From Tigriopus japonicus (Eukaryota; Arthropoda; Copepoda; Harpacticoida; Harpacticidae), in NCBI GenBank assembly GCA_010645155.1, contig JAAGOF010000251.1, positions 924,010-988,009 of the forward strand: DNA of 64,000 nucleotides, in the 5' to 3' direction. Under the pieces are notes generated by a model. It was not told where the DNA came from. It did no database searches and was given only the letters and a program-made list of their open reading frames with translations. Shown here in pieces: positions 23,874-36,070 of the stretch. The translations under genes were made by a program, and so were the position numbers. The stretch's first letter is position 1, and every line of letters starts with the position of its first letter.

Positions 23874-26800
23874 ATGGTCTTTGTGCGATTTGCACGAGCT
23901 TTTATTTTTATTCTCTGCTTTGGAGGATTCATGTTGCAATGTTGGGAACTCTTTGTCAAGTTTGATACTGGTGCCACCACAACCATTTCATCGTAAATAG
24001 TAAAGCCTTGACACACTAATTCATGCGAGATCTAACTGTTATTTTTATTCAGGAATATTCCATTGGAGAATGGGCCAATAACTTGGCCCCGACTTTCCAT
24101 TTGTCTGAATCCACCCACCACTTTATCTCGACTTTCTAAATTGGGTCTTTCCTCACTCTCGTGGAATAATAAACAATTAGGATTGCTTTACAAGGGACCA
24201 ATTAGCTGGCCTATTACTTCTGAAAACAACTCTGATCTTTTTGACCGATCAATGTTTTCATTCGAAGAAGTATTTGAAAAAATTGCGCTGAGTAATGGAG
24301 AACTGACTGTGGATGATAGGCAATTATATAAAGTAAGAGTATAGCACGGAAATTTTTAGTCACCATTCCAGAAAGTTATTACGATTTGTAGCAATGTTTT
24401 GTTCACGTAATGGCGAGGTTTCCTTAATGAACTATTTTGAACGTTTTCATCCTTTTGACGTTTCTGCTTCGTTGCTATATGTATGACTTTACATATATTC
24501 CTTTTTTTCTTAAAGTTCACATGACCAAAAGTCGCAATAAACATTAATATTATAATTAATAGAGAGGCGTAACAAATTGGTTCACTGACACTGTTCACTT
24601 AACAGCAGCGTTGCCAGTGGGACTGGCCGCCGCGGCAGCCAAGATTTCCAAAAGTGGCAACTTTTGAAACCTGATGGCAACGGGAGAAAATTAATGGCCG
24701 CCAAGGAGGAAATGTATATAAGGGTGCCTGAAAGCGCCCTTAGTCAGTCATAACATTGTATCTTCCATTTTCATATTTCTTATCACATAAGGAGCACCTA
24801 TATCTTGATATGCAGGAAGTTCTTGGTTCGATTCTCCTCCAAAAACTTTCTCAGGGGAGAATTTGTCTGCTAATTGACACGGACGGACAGTGGGCCATTT
24901 TAAAACAGCACATAATGTCGTCTATCGGCAATATTTGGTTAATGATATGGCTGGCTTGGCTGGCTTGGCTTGGCAGGGAGGATAAAACTTACAAGCTTAA
25001 CACCTATTGCTCCACGTTAAAGCCAATTGTTTCTAGCGTCAATTTACATTTTTTTACATTTTTTTTTATTTAATTGAAAGCTTTTTTCCCATGAGCTTAT
25101 TTACTAGCATGCACATTGCCAAAAAAAGGTCCTGAATTTTGAAATTTAGAAAAAAAATCTTGAGAAGCGATTCTCAATTTTCTAGATATAAAAAATATAA
25201 TATAATATAAATAAAATTAGTAAATTATTAGTAATATAAATAAAAAACTAGATATAATAAAATTCTAGATTCACAATTGCTTCGCAATAACAACAATAAT
25301 ACAGCAATAAAAATGGCTGCCAGGTGGCAACTTTTCCTGAGTTTTGGCCGGTAAAATGCAACTTTTGATCTTAAATTTGGCCGCGAGCCCTCTTTGGGAC
25401 CTGGCAACGGTGCTTAACAGTGTTCAACTATTGAGGTAGTTTACTCAGTGGAAAGATGATCATTATTAGTCAAAGTTTTGAGACTTATGTGAAAAATATT
25501 GTTAATTTTGAAAGCTGGAGCTTTTGTTATCTTAAAAAATATGCATGATTGCTATGAGGAAAGTCCCAAATAGTGCTATCCCAAATAGCAAGACATCCAT
25601 AGCACTGTACTTGTGAGCCCAAAGCTCTTTGATTGTTAGTTTGTGGGCCCCTGAAACTACCAAAGTCTGTTTGGTGGGTTCAGGGGCCAACATTTTGCCA
25701 TTAGGTGTAGAATATGTATTCCTCACTTGAAAAAAGCTGTTTTTCGTTTTAGCCAGTGAATACCCGGGACACAGGAAAGTGTTTTACGTTCCTCTTAGAT
25801 ACCATTGCGAGTCAAATTGTGGTGGTGCACTTAAAAAACGTTTTTAAGAACAACAAAGGACGTTTCAAAATATTTTTACATGATCATGGAATGGAATTAT
25901 TACTTATAAATCAGGCAAGTACCTTTTGATCACGTGTTTCTAGTGATTTTCTACACAATGCATTATTTGCATTTTTCTATTATTATCATAGTGGGTATCA
26001 TTTTATTTTATCAAACAATGGCAATAAACCTGGCCAATCCCCATGACTTAGTTTTACAGGACGGGAATTGACTAACTATGATTATTGTGCCAATACATGA
26101 ATTTCCAAAGGTAATCAATACTAGGAAGGGGTAACCAAACTTAACCGAAAAATTTCAAATTCTGAAATACGATATTTTTCCTATTTTTGAGAATTTGTGG
26201 CTGCTCCATTAACTTTTAGCGATTTCGGTAAAAGCATAGAATTTCCTTACCGTTTTGAACTTGAAGCTTCTGATTATTTCTACCTTTTAATATATAATTG
26301 TCTTCGCACAGAAACTTTTTTAAATATGCCTTATCATCCCAAAAAATCTTTCAAATGGTCATCAGATGTTCAAATATGCCACAAAATAATGTTATGGCAC
26401 TGAAGCCCAAATCTATCACCAATTTAACCAATTATTGTAACTTTTATTGAATAAAGCTAACAAAATACTCAACTTTGTTGCCGTTTCACCAACTTAAAAT
26501 CCGCTCCTAATCATTATCCAAGTTGCATTTTCGAGCACGCCAAAGAAAACAAATGAGCTGAAATAACTTAAGGTTTTTTTTTGTTTATTTTATTGCACTA
26601 TATAATATTCAACTGTACCGCCTTACGTACATCGTCAATAGTTCATGTGCAAAATATGAATATAGTTTTTGTACCCGCCTTTATCCTAAAGTACAAAACA
26701 GCTAACAACACTTCTGGAATGATCAATGGTAAGCTGTGAAAAGCATTTTTTTGTTTTGATTTGAACAGACTGACCGTATTTGAAGTGTTGCAACTTGACC

Positions 26801-27869
26801 TCGCCTCAATCGTAGGTCAAAACTGGTTGGACAAAATGAGTTTTTGAGAGGAGAGAAGAAGTGAGCACAAAAAACCTTTTTTGTGTAAAACTCATATTCA
26901 CATCTTTTACGCACAAGTTTTTGCATATTTGGGTAAAATCAAATTTTCCACTTGGTATGCCAATGCTACAAACCCTCGACTGTAAAAACATTTGCTTATT
27001 TTTAGGTAAATTCACAATATTCCCAATTTTGCACCATCCATTACCCTGGTCACCTTGTTTGAAGCTTATTTACCAGATTTCAACAACCCAAGTAGCCCTC
27101 AAGCTGAAGAACGAGCTTCGTGTTTGAACTCTACAACAACTTGTTTAAAGTACATTTACAGTGAATATTGCAACATTTTGACCTATTCTTAAGTTACTTT
27201 TCACCATTTTAGGTTTGGGGAAGTGAAAAAAAGTTTCTTCACGACGTTGAACTTGGAACACACTCTCATATCTCGATGAAAAAGCATAACATGAAGAGAA
27301 TTTCCAAATTGGATAGTACTGGCTCTGGATGTCGAGCTGAATGGGGCTCCCTGGATTTTTATGAATGCATTGATAAATTTATGGAAGTAGTCAGAGAGCC
27401 TTTTGATTGCTACACTGTATTTGATGTCTCTTTAAGTGAGAAGTGCTGAAGTTGAATGAACAAAAAACTTCACTTTGAATGATATTACTACTTTTACATT
27501 TTAGATCAATCTGATTTGGCAACAAAAAAACCGATGTGTACTTCATTCAACAAAACAAAATCCTTAATCAATCGGCAATTTGGTTCTCTGTGGATTAAAG
27601 AATATTCAAAAACTTGTCCTAAGAATTGCAATCAAATCTATTACACAGCTTCGACGACCGATATCCAAAAATTTGAAAGCAACGAGACCGTTTTGTACCT
27701 CACTTTTGAGACATTCGACACATCAATGGAAGAAGAAGTCCTTGTACACGATGGCATAGCCATGATATCTGCTGTTGGAGGGAGTTTGGGATTATTTTTG
27801 GGATTTTCGTTTCTTGAAATCGCCTTCAAATTAATTAATGTACTGCATAATTATTTAGAAACCAAATGA
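23874..27869 (+). CDS. DEG/ENaC-family (ASC) channel subunit, gene 5, 382 aa, 5 exons
   Basis: Exons: 23874-23992, 24053-24332, 25753-25914, 27213-27435, 27505-27869 (1149 nt, 383 codons with TGA, uninterrupted). TM1 is in exon 1 (ILCFGGFMLQCWELF). WPRLSICLNPP follows in exon 2, where D of the usual CLDPP is N. GKCFTFLLD and HDHGMELLLINQ are in exon 3, which is three to four codons shorter than its paralogues. CRAEWGSLDFYECID is in exon 4; CPKNC and GGSLGLFLGFSFLEIAF are in exon 5. The start ATG is in a GCCATGG context, with an in-frame TAA 18 bases upstream. Intron 3 uses a GC donor (CAG|GCAAGT). Intron 2 (1420 bp) carries an 807-bp hAT-like element; intron 3 is about 1.3 kb. Family role as for the other copies; specific function unknown. 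Confidence 0.87.
24606..25412. mobile_element. 807-bp hAT-like non-autonomous element in gene 5 intron 2
   Basis: Terminal inverted repeats CAGCGTTGCCAG / CTGGCAACGGTG, and a perfect 8-bp target duplication CTTAACAG at 24598-24605 and 25413-25420. CA(G)..GTTGCCA ends and 8-bp duplications are typical of hAT. No transposase. A SINE copy is nested inside. Confidence 0.88.
24800..24995 (+). repeat. SINE-like copy nested in the hAT-like element
   Basis: B-box GGTTCGATTC at 24825-24834, then CTCCTCCAAAAACTTTCTCAGG, and a GGCTGGCTTGGC tail. The order matches the SINE at 1641-2000. The A box is not clear, so it is probably 5'-truncated. Confidence 0.5.
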
Positions 27870-28349
27870 TCTTTTCTATAAGGGTGGAGTTTTTTCGCCT
27901 ATGAGACAATATTTCTTGTTTTGTAGTTGGCTCATACTGTTGTATTACTGACAGGAAAGTTGTGAGTCCATTGCAAAAACACCACGATTCTTCATTATGC
28001 GACCCGATTTGATTCTTTTGGTGAACTGGGTCGTGTTTACCTTCTAATCTACCCTTTTTAACCAGTTACAGTGCATTGTCGTCTAAACCAAAAATAAATA
28101 AATGGGCCCAGACCTTTAATGTTATACCTGCACTAGGTTAGAAAAATATGATTTCATTGTGAGTTACGTACATTCAAAGCATATGTTTGTTATTTGAATT
28201 CCATATCATGTTTTGTGGAACGCATCCAATGGTACTATTGTTGTTAATTTCTTGTTTTGTAATTAGAGTGCATTGTCGTCTGAAAACAATCTAAACTAAA
28301 TGAATGGAACCAAACCTTAAATGTTAGACCTGCACTTAGAGCGCAATTA
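27870..28349. other. 3' flank of gene 5
   Basis: 27884-28050 resembles 19440-19600 downstream of gene 4 (TTTCTTGTTTTGTA, ACACCACGATTCTTCATTATG), an inherited 3' flank. 28140-28220 resembles 32525-32590 and part of 21240-21310, so a repeat lies here. No gene. Confidence 0.5.
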
Positions 28350-28867
28350 GAGCGCTATAATAAAAGAGTACGCGCATGTGCCATTTTGGTCCCAAGACGT
28401 CGGTTCCATTGTACTGTGGTTCTTGGGTTCGACCTGTTTGAGGCAACTTTACCTATGCACTATTTACTACCAAATTGACGCTCATGATCTCAGCTTACCT
28501 TTGAAAGCGTAATATTTGACCTTAATAGCCTTTGAAGGCCAAGGCTGCCCAAAACCGTGGGTGCCGGAAGATAACCTTCTCGTTCTCCTTAAACCTCGAT
28601 GCGCGTTCAAGCCCAGTGCTGCTGTGAGTTGACTCGGTAATGTCAGCTCTTGATGAATCTCCATGCTGATTTGCATTGAGTTTCTTACTCTTTCGGAAAA
28701 CTTAATCTAACTAGATACGAAATTGATTGGTGAATATTTAGAACGTCACTTGAAAACATTAGACCGTTTTCCTTGTGCACAATATTGCATTGTCATGTGA
28801 AATGACTTTTTTGTTGAACAATTATCTGGCAGCCCTGGTGAAGTTGCGCATTCGTAGCAGTCGTCAG

Positions 28868-29576
28868 TAGTGATGTGACTTGGGCAAGTAATGAGTCATC
28901 ACAGACACCCAAGAACAAGTTGTTGACAAGCATTACTAGGGCAGTACACCAATACACTTGGCAAGCTCAAGGAACATTGGAAGATGCAGTTGCCGGCAGT
29001 TGTTCTTTGAAGAGTTAATTTACTTGCAGTGTGACTTAGAAGAAAAAAATGTCAAGTTGCATTTTCGATGATCTTTTGACCTTAATAATTTAGCAATAAA
29101 CAGTGGAAGTGAAACAAAAAATATTTTGATTTGGATAGCATTTGCAAAACCATGTGTTTTTTTTTGTTTCGGTTTTTGGCCACACATGAATGCCCTTTTG
29201 AGGCTAATCAAGACCGAGATTTAGAAGTCACACTTCCAGAACAATCTCGTTTACTCAGAGTTGCCGGCATGAAAAAGTAAAATGCCAAATCTTTTTTTAG
29301 TATTCTCGAAATATTTTGAATTTCCCCATGTGAGAGAATTGAGGTGTGTAATTTTCTTAAAAATACATCCTTTGAAAGGTATGGGCCCTATTTAGCTGAA
29401 TCAGCCTGGTTTAGTGAAATTCGGATGGCAAGTTTATTCTTCGTTCATAGCAAATTTGGCAAACCTGTTAGCTGGGAAAAGTACTTGTACAAACACCCAA
29501 GCTATGCCAAGCTTCAGCAAGCCCAAGCACTGTGCCAATACAGCTTGCCCAATCTCTTGTTTGCCCCCCATCACTA
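28868..29576. mobile_element. 709-bp hAT-like element in the left arm
   Basis: Ends TAGTGATG / CATCACTA, with perfect 8-bp target duplication GTCGTCAG at 28860-28867 and 29577-29584. The opposite arm has the unoccupied site (CTGACGAC at 31834-31841), which confirms both ends. A second, inverted and end-truncated copy is at 55112-55819. Confidence 0.92.
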
Positions 29577-29959
29577 GTCGTCAGGCTGACAATGCTACAG
29601 ACTGTTATGCCTAACTTTGTAAAAGGTTTTGGTATTTTGTACTCATAATATATATGACAGAAGCTATTTAAGTAAGTTTTTGCAATTCACCTATCAATTT
29701 TTGACTTTGTCACTAATTATTACATGAAACTAAAGAAGCCAATGGCATAGAAGTATTATTTCAACTATTGGACTCATTGCCCCTAAATATCTGTACAACC
29801 TCTTCTTGTGCGACATCTGGAAAAAGTTCTTTCCAATAGAAGACTGTTATCAAACAAATTAAGCTGGGGATTCCGGGCTCAAAATGGCTGGGGATGTGTT
29901 AGAGTTGAGACCAACCCTTCAAAAACTTAATAAAAAACTGATTATAATGGGGAATACTT

Positions 29960-30589
29960 AAGGTTGCTTCAAGTGAGCGTTTTAAATCTTACCGCTAGCG
30001 GTAAAACAGGGCCGTTGGCTGTGCTGAGTTGGCCAGCCCATTTTGGCGAATCCAAGTTTTTCGCATTTAAGCGTCCATTTGATGATTCTAGGTCTCTGGA
30101 GACGATGGATATTTCACGTGAAGATGCCTAGGCTGGATTTGGGTCAACAATACGCAAAAATTATTTGCTAGAAAATGAAATATAAAAAATCATAATTACC
30201 AAAAAGAAACATAAAAAACTATTTCATTTCTTTGTATGGGCAACATATCAAAGAAATAAATGTTATCCTTTGGAATCCACTGAACAATTTAGCATCTTTG
30301 AATTTTTATCTGGATCAATGTCAAGTCCACTTTTTGCAACAACGCTAGGCTTGCTTAATTGCTTTTAATTCAATTACCCTAAAAATAAATTTTGCGTATT
30401 ATTGACCCAAATCCTGCCTGGGCATCTTTATGTGAAGTACCAATCGTCTCCAGGGACCTAGAATCATCAAATGGACGCTTAAATGCGAAAAACTTGGATT
30501 CGCCAAAATGGGCTGGCCAACTCAGCACAGCCAACGGCCCTGTTTTACCGCTAGCGGTAAGATTTAAAACGCTCACTTGAAGCAACCTT
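29960..30589. mobile_element. 630-bp foldback element, copy 1
   Basis: Begins AAGGTTGCTTCAAGTGAGCG and ends with the reverse complement. The arms extend about 200 bp inward (TTACCGCTAGCGGTAA, GGGCCGTTGGCTGTGCTG, CCATTTTGGCGAATCC and their inverses). Copy 2 at 40600-41229 has exactly the same length. No open frame of note. Confidence 0.85.
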
Positions 30590-31044
30590 AAGTATTCCCC
30601 ATTCTCAAGCTGTTTTGACAATCAATCAAAACAAATTTTTCCTGTACTACAAAACACCCAAGCCATGTTCTGATCCATTCTTAGGCAGTTTGGACCCCAA
30701 ATCTTCAGCTAAAATTGTCCAAATGTACCTATCCATTCATAAAAGTGAGTATTTCATTTAGGTAATCTATTTTCATTTAAAAAAATAGTGTTGCAATATT
30801 TTTGATGAGTTTGAGATTCAGCAAAACCAAACACAACTTCTTTGCATCTTTGATTCATAAGTTTGAAACATTTGATGCAAAGAAAGAACCATTACAATTT
30901 GCTTTATAGCAAGTCCAATAGTTGAAATGATGTATCTATTCCATGAGCTTCTTTAGTTTCATGCAATAATTAGTGACAAAGTCAAAGATTGATAGGTGAA
31001 TTGCAAAAACTTAGTTAAATAGCTTCTGTTAAATATGTTATGAT

Positions 31045-31768
31045 TAGAGCGGCCGAAAATATTTAATTTTTAAGCCAAATATTTAAATAATATTTAAGGA
31101 AAAAACATCAAAATAATTCCGAAAATATTTGAAAAGTACCCAAATATTTAAATTTGTAGGTATTCAGGGGAAATAAATTGAAATTTTTAGAGCTTCTTCT
31201 GTATTCAAAATCCAATTTTTTGATGAAAATTTTGCAACGACGAAAATGCAGGTAGACAAATCTTTGTTGTAAAGAATTCATACCATGTAGTGAAAGTTGG
31301 TTATTCTTGACAGTCTTTATTTTTACCCTAGATTTAATCAAAATGTTAGTGGCCAAGATTTGGTTGAACATTCAACCCAGAGTTTCCCGAATTTTCTTTT
31401 GGTTGGAGCTATGCTTTTCTTTTCTAGATTCAAATCCATTAATATAATTTTCAAGGCCAAATCGATCAAATATTTCTTTCCCACGCAAAATAGTTTCCCA
31501 ATTTAGTTGTTGACTATTCACCTCAAAAATTTGCCTAATAATTAAAAAAGGGAGATTTTGAAAATTTTGTTTTGGGAAGGTCAGATTGTTAGCCAATATT
31601 TCAAAAGATATGCGGAAATCATGATGATTCTTGATATAATTTAAAGAAACAAAGGAAATTTTCCTTCAGTTTTGGAAGAAAATGCCCAAATATTTAAAAG
31701 GTGCTCAATACGGTAAAATATTTAAATTTAATATTTTTATATTTAATTAAATATTTTCGGCCGCTCTA
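31045..31768. mobile_element. 724-bp AT-rich TIR element in the right arm
   Basis: Ends TAGAGCGGCCGAAAATATTT / AAATATTTTCGGCCGCTCTA, and the interior is dense in AAATATTT. The flanks GTTATGAT (31037-31044) and GTTATTAG (31769-31776) look like an 8-bp duplication with two changes. The left arm has the uninterrupted site near 29640-29655. hAT-like by duplication length; non-autonomous. Confidence 0.82.
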
Positions 31769-31994
31769 GTTATTAGTACAAAATATCAATTTTTTTTACA
31801 AAGTTAGGCATAACAGTCTGTAGCACTGTCAGCCTGACGACTGCTACGAATGCGCAACTTCACCAGGGCTGCCAGATAATTGTTCAACAAAAAAGTCATT
31901 TCACATGACAATGCAATATTGTGCACAAGGAAAACGGTCTAATGTTTTCAAGTGACGTTCTAAATATTCACCAATCAATTTCGTATCTAGTTAG

Positions 31995-32149
31995 TGGAGA
32001 GTTGGGTGTGGCCCGAACGAGGACGGAGAACGAGGGAGAGGACACCACGTGACGGTAAGACACGAACTAGTTTTTATTCTTCTTCTTAATCAGATGACAT
32101 ACCATAGAACATATGAGCAGGAAGTAGATGGGAATCGTGGAATACTAGA
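31995..32149. mobile_element. 155-bp insertion in the right arm (5-bp duplication)
   Basis: GTTAG flanks it at 31990-31994 and 32150-32154; the opposite arm has a single GTTAG equivalent (28707-28711). It begins TGGAGAGTTGGG. A 5-bp duplication and a TG start would suit a solo LTR, but the end does not read CA and the piece is short, so the class is open. Confidence 0.65.
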
Positions 32150-32599
32150 GTTAGATTAAGTTTTCCGAAAGAGTAAGAAACTCAATGCAAATCAGCATGG
32201 AGATTCATCAAGAGCTGACATTACCGAGTCAATTCACAGCAGCACTGGGCTTGAACGCGCATCGAGGTTTAAGGAGAACGAGAAGGTTATCTTCCGGCAC
32301 CCACGGTTTTGGGCAGCCTTGGCTTTCAAAGGTTATTAAGGTCAAATATTACGCTTTCAAAGGTAAGCTGAGATCATGAGAGTCAATTTGGTAGTAAATA
32401 GTGCATAGGTAAAGTTGCCTCAAACAGGTCGAACCCAAGAACCACAGTACAATGGAACCGACGTCTTGGGACCAAAATGGCACATGCGCGTACTCTTTTA
32501 TTATAGCGCTCTACCTGCACTATGATAAAAAAGTATGATTTTAATGTGAAATACGTATATTCAAAGCATATGTTTATTATTTGAATTCAATAAGAAGGT

Positions 32600-35500
32600 A
32601 GGTCTTCATTGTTGAGGCGCTGGTTGCTTGGGTTAGTCAGACCAGAAATCTCGTTGGTGGACCCAATTTTAGATAACTCCACCAAAACGGAAGAGATCGA
32701 GGTCGAGTTGGTTGAAGTAGCTCAACCAACAATTGTTCAGGAAGCTCGAGCATATAAGGAAGTTTGTCCTGACCACAAAAAGGAGCCTTGTAGTCCTGAT
32801 AGAAAAGGTTGTAGCTCTTTTGAACACCCACAGTGGTGTCAAAAATTGTTGACGTTTGGGCTCTTCAAATACAAAAAGAAAGGGTGATCAAAGGTCGAGT
32901 GTCCCTTCTTCCATCCGTACATGTGTCGTAAATCAATGAGTTATGGGACATGTTTCACAATGGGGTGTAAACTTGTCCACGCCCGAGGTACTCAGAGGAA
33001 ACAGAGACAAGCAAAATCTTTGTCTCCTAGACATGGTTCACATCAAGGTTTTTGATCTTACGGTCGTAACTATTACTTCGGCCACCTTCTTGTAGCTGTT
33101 CTTCATTTCTATCAGCTCTCCAATTCATTGGAAAGGAGTTAGATCGAGAGGTTTGTTCTCGACTCTTTGTTGTTGGCGACTTCAATTTTCCGGCTAGCAT
33201 TGTTGAGTGGGAGGTTAGTCTGGATGGGTACATTCCCATTTCGAAAACGGCATCGCCGTCTTTCGAAAAATTAGAAGAGTTTGCGATCTTGCGTAATCTC
33301 TCTCAACGCGTTGGTGTTGCAACCAGAGCAGAGAGTGTTCTGGACTTGGTTTTTTCCAATGACCCTGATCTGATCCAGTGTGTCCATGTTGCCCCATGTA
33401 GCCTACACATTCTTGAGATAGGGTCGACCATTACTCAAAAGCCGGGGAGCTCTAGAGTTAAACCTGCTCAAAAGGTGGGTCTGGCAAGGTTCAAGTTCAA
33501 AGAGGAACATTGGCCTCTCATTGTTGAAAGATTGGAAGAATTTGACTTGATTTCCATTTTGAAGCAGGAACCATCCATAGATGACGCCATAGATAGGCTG
33601 ATTTCTATTTTACAGGAGGTTTGTTTGTCTCTGTGTATTCCAGAAACGGCGCCAAAAGGTGGGCCATTGTCTAGGATTCCAAAGATTAGGAAGAAGTTGT
33701 TCAAAAGGAGTTGTCAGCTTTTGAATAGACTTCAACGTGCTTCAAATCCATTTGTTGTAGCCAGCCTTCAAAGCAAATTGGATGTGGTCCAATCAAAGCT
33801 TAGGGTCTCCATTGATTCCGATCAGTTAGAGAAGGAAAGTAGAATTATCCAGGAGGTTAAGACTAATCCAAAGGTATTTTTCTCTTTTGCAAACACAAAG
33901 AGAAAAATAAAGCATCCAGTAGGACCTTTTGATGTCGACGGTAAAGCCATTAATGATAGTGAGGTTATGGCCAATATGCTTGGAGATCAGTTCTCAATTG
34001 TATTTTCAATTCCAAAAAGGGTAGTAAAAGCAGGTCATGACGCCAGTATTGTTATTGATGAGACTGTCATTGATAGTCAGGATAATCGCTTGGAGAATCT
34101 GGTAATCACAGATCAAGATGCTTTCGAGGCCATCTTGAGCCGCGGAGCCGCGAGTTCTCCTGGACATGATGGTGTGACATCTCAGTTTCTGATGAAATGC
34201 TCATATATTCTTGCCCCAGTTTTCTCCTAATTGATGCGTTGCATCTTAGATTCAGGGCAAGTTTCCCTCTTCTCTAAAAGTAGCTCATGTCGTTCCAATT
34301 TTTAAGGACGGAGATAAGTCACTCCCTAGTAACTATAGGCCCATTTCTCTGACTTCCAGTATTGCAATTTTTAAGGGGGGAAATAAGTCGCACCATAGTG
34401 ATTGTGACCATTTCACTGATCTCCAGTATGGCAAAGGTTTTTGAGGAGATTATGAAGTCCAAGCTTGTAGATTATTTGGCAGTCCACGATATAATTCTGG
34501 ACAGCATGGGTTTCGAGCCCATTTTAGTACGGTAACCCAACTGGTTGACCACATTAAACAGATTATTGACGGGCTTGTAAATCACGAGTCATTTGATGTA
34601 GCCTATTTGGTCTTTGCCAAGGCAATTGATAAGGTAGATAGAATAGTAGATAGATAGTAGTAGATAGGTACGTTAGGTAGAAGCCTTTTCTCAATCAACT
34701 CAAAGAGTTTGGGATCCAGGTTAAGGTTCTGAATTGGATTGGTAGTTTCATGGGTGAAAGGATTTAGTGGTATGTATGATGTCAAGTCAGGTGTTTCACA
34801 AGATTCAATTTTAGGTCCGCTCCTGTTAATTTTCTTTATTGCTCCTCTCCAGAAGTGTAGAACAAAAGCCAGTATTTCTTCATATGCTGATGACTAGGGC
34901 TAGGGAAAAATTTTTTTTACATCAAAAATAATTTTTTACATTTTTTGCCAATTTTACGTGAATATAACATTTTAATTTTATTTGACATTTTTTGGAAAAT
35001 TTCAACATTTTCTTAACATTTTTTTGTCCTTTTTGCTCAAAAATGTCATCCCAAAACCGGTTCTGAGGGACCAATTAATCAAATGAAGGCTTGAAATTTC
35101 CCGCCAAAATTTCCCGCTCAAATTGTCATTGTTAAACTTCACATTTTATGATGCCAATTATTCAAAATCTTTGGAAAGGTGAAAAAAGTGCCCTTAAAGT
35201 TATTTTTGTTATTGTGAAAAAGTTCACATCAGAAACTTTGTGACCCTTGTTTCCTTGATTATTTTACGTGTGCTAAATATCTATGTGTAGAGTAAAGTAT
35301 GTTTTAAGTTGGCACTGTTGCCATTATTTACTCAGACTTTAATATCTATTGCCTTTCGAAGGGTCTGAATGTGCTATCTGATTTATAACATAAACTGTTT
35401 TGACGTCTACCTTATAAAAACACCCCGCTATGTGAAGCGCAACCTCCCGTTTTTTTAAGCTAGAGTTTTGACGGCATTATTTCCTTCAGATGGCTGGTTT

Positions 35501-35857
35501 AACTATCTTAAGTAGTCTTCTCAAGTCTTCCACGCATCTAGTCCCATTTCTCACACATTTCGTTGACTTTTTTGCCCTAATTTTTAACATTTTTTTGCTC
35601 TTTTTGCTCTAAATTTCAACATTTTTTGCCCTTTTTCCCCTATGTTTCAAATTTTTTTTGCCCTTTTTCCTGACATTTTAATGACATTTTTTGGACGTTT
35701 TTCCAACATTTTTTCCCGGTCTCTACTGATGACCCAAAATTAGTTTGTGGAAGGAATGGTTAGGACTCAAAATGTTTAGTTGAGGGCTTGGAGAAAGTCT
35801 ACTCTTGGGTTGGCGAGAGTAATATGGCATTGAACAGGATGAAATTCCGCATCCTGG
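32600..35857 (+). mobile_element. decayed LINE, copy C (ORF1 zinc module, endonuclease, RT), interrupted by a DNA element
   Basis: About 32609-33000 is ORF1 with a Cys/His module (HPQWCQKLLTFGL, then ECPFFHPYMC in another frame). About 33160-33420 is the C-terminal half of an apurinic-type endonuclease (GDFNF, VLDLVFSNDPDL). 33289-34230 is an open frame of 313 codons through the linker to SSPGHDG. RT blocks follow with frame breaks at 34230, a small internal duplication near 34340-34400 and inserted GATA-like repeats near 34635-34680. The active-site codons TATGCTGATGAC are split by the element at 34895-35725, after which homology continues to about 35857. The N-terminal half of the endonuclease is missing. 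Dead copy, related to copies A, B and D. Confidence 0.88.
34895..35725. mobile_element. 831-bp hAT-like element, copy 1, inside the LINE RT active-site codons
   Basis: Ends TAGGGCTAGGGAAAAA / TTTTTCCCGGTCTCTA. The 8-bp target duplication CTGATGAC is at 34887-34894 and 35726-35733. The interior is rich in ACATTTTTT(T)G(C)CC(C)TTTTT strings. No transposase. A second copy in opposite orientation is at 42839-43630. Confidence 0.92.
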
Positions 35858-35862
35858 AACCT

Positions 35863-36070
35863 TTGCTCCAATCCACCACTGAAACAAAGGCTGACCGTTT
35901 TGTTATCACGAATTTCAATTAAAAGTGATTTCAGACTCATTTGACTTACCAAAAAAGAAGCTCCATCTCACGATCATGTAAATCAAAAACGTTATTCAAT
36001 GTTAAATGTAAGAGCGTGCTCCTCGTTGCTGGGAATTCATCAAAGAGGAACGTAAAACATTTTCCGTTAC
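35863..36070 (-). pseudogene. DEG/ENaC relic: start of exon 4, intron 3 and exon 3
   Basis: Nearly base-for-base with gene 1 around 6065-6300: the exon 4 acceptor (CCACCACTGAAAC on plus), the 68-bp intron, the LLVxQ donor, and GKCFTF at the far end. About 30 bases are missing from the middle of exon 3, so the frame is not conserved. The left junction is directly against the LINE copy C break. Probably from the same lost minus-strand gene as the relic at 40370-40490. Confidence 0.8.

Larger units (their letters stand above)
28350..32511. mobile_element. 4.2-kb TA-flanked element with about 0.7-kb inverted arms
   Basis: TA|GAGCGCTATAATAAAAGAG... opens it and the reverse complement ...CTCTTTTATTATAGCGCTC|TA closes it. 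Homology between the arms runs inward on both sides to about 29780 and 30915 once three later insertions are removed (709 bp in the left arm; 724 and 155 bp in the right), giving arms of about 710 bp. The centre contains a 630-bp foldback element. Each arm carries a 64-codon frame (28482-28676 minus and 32185-32379 plus) of no known family. No transposase is recognised. Its outer ends match the element at 19172-21408. Confidence 0.75.
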
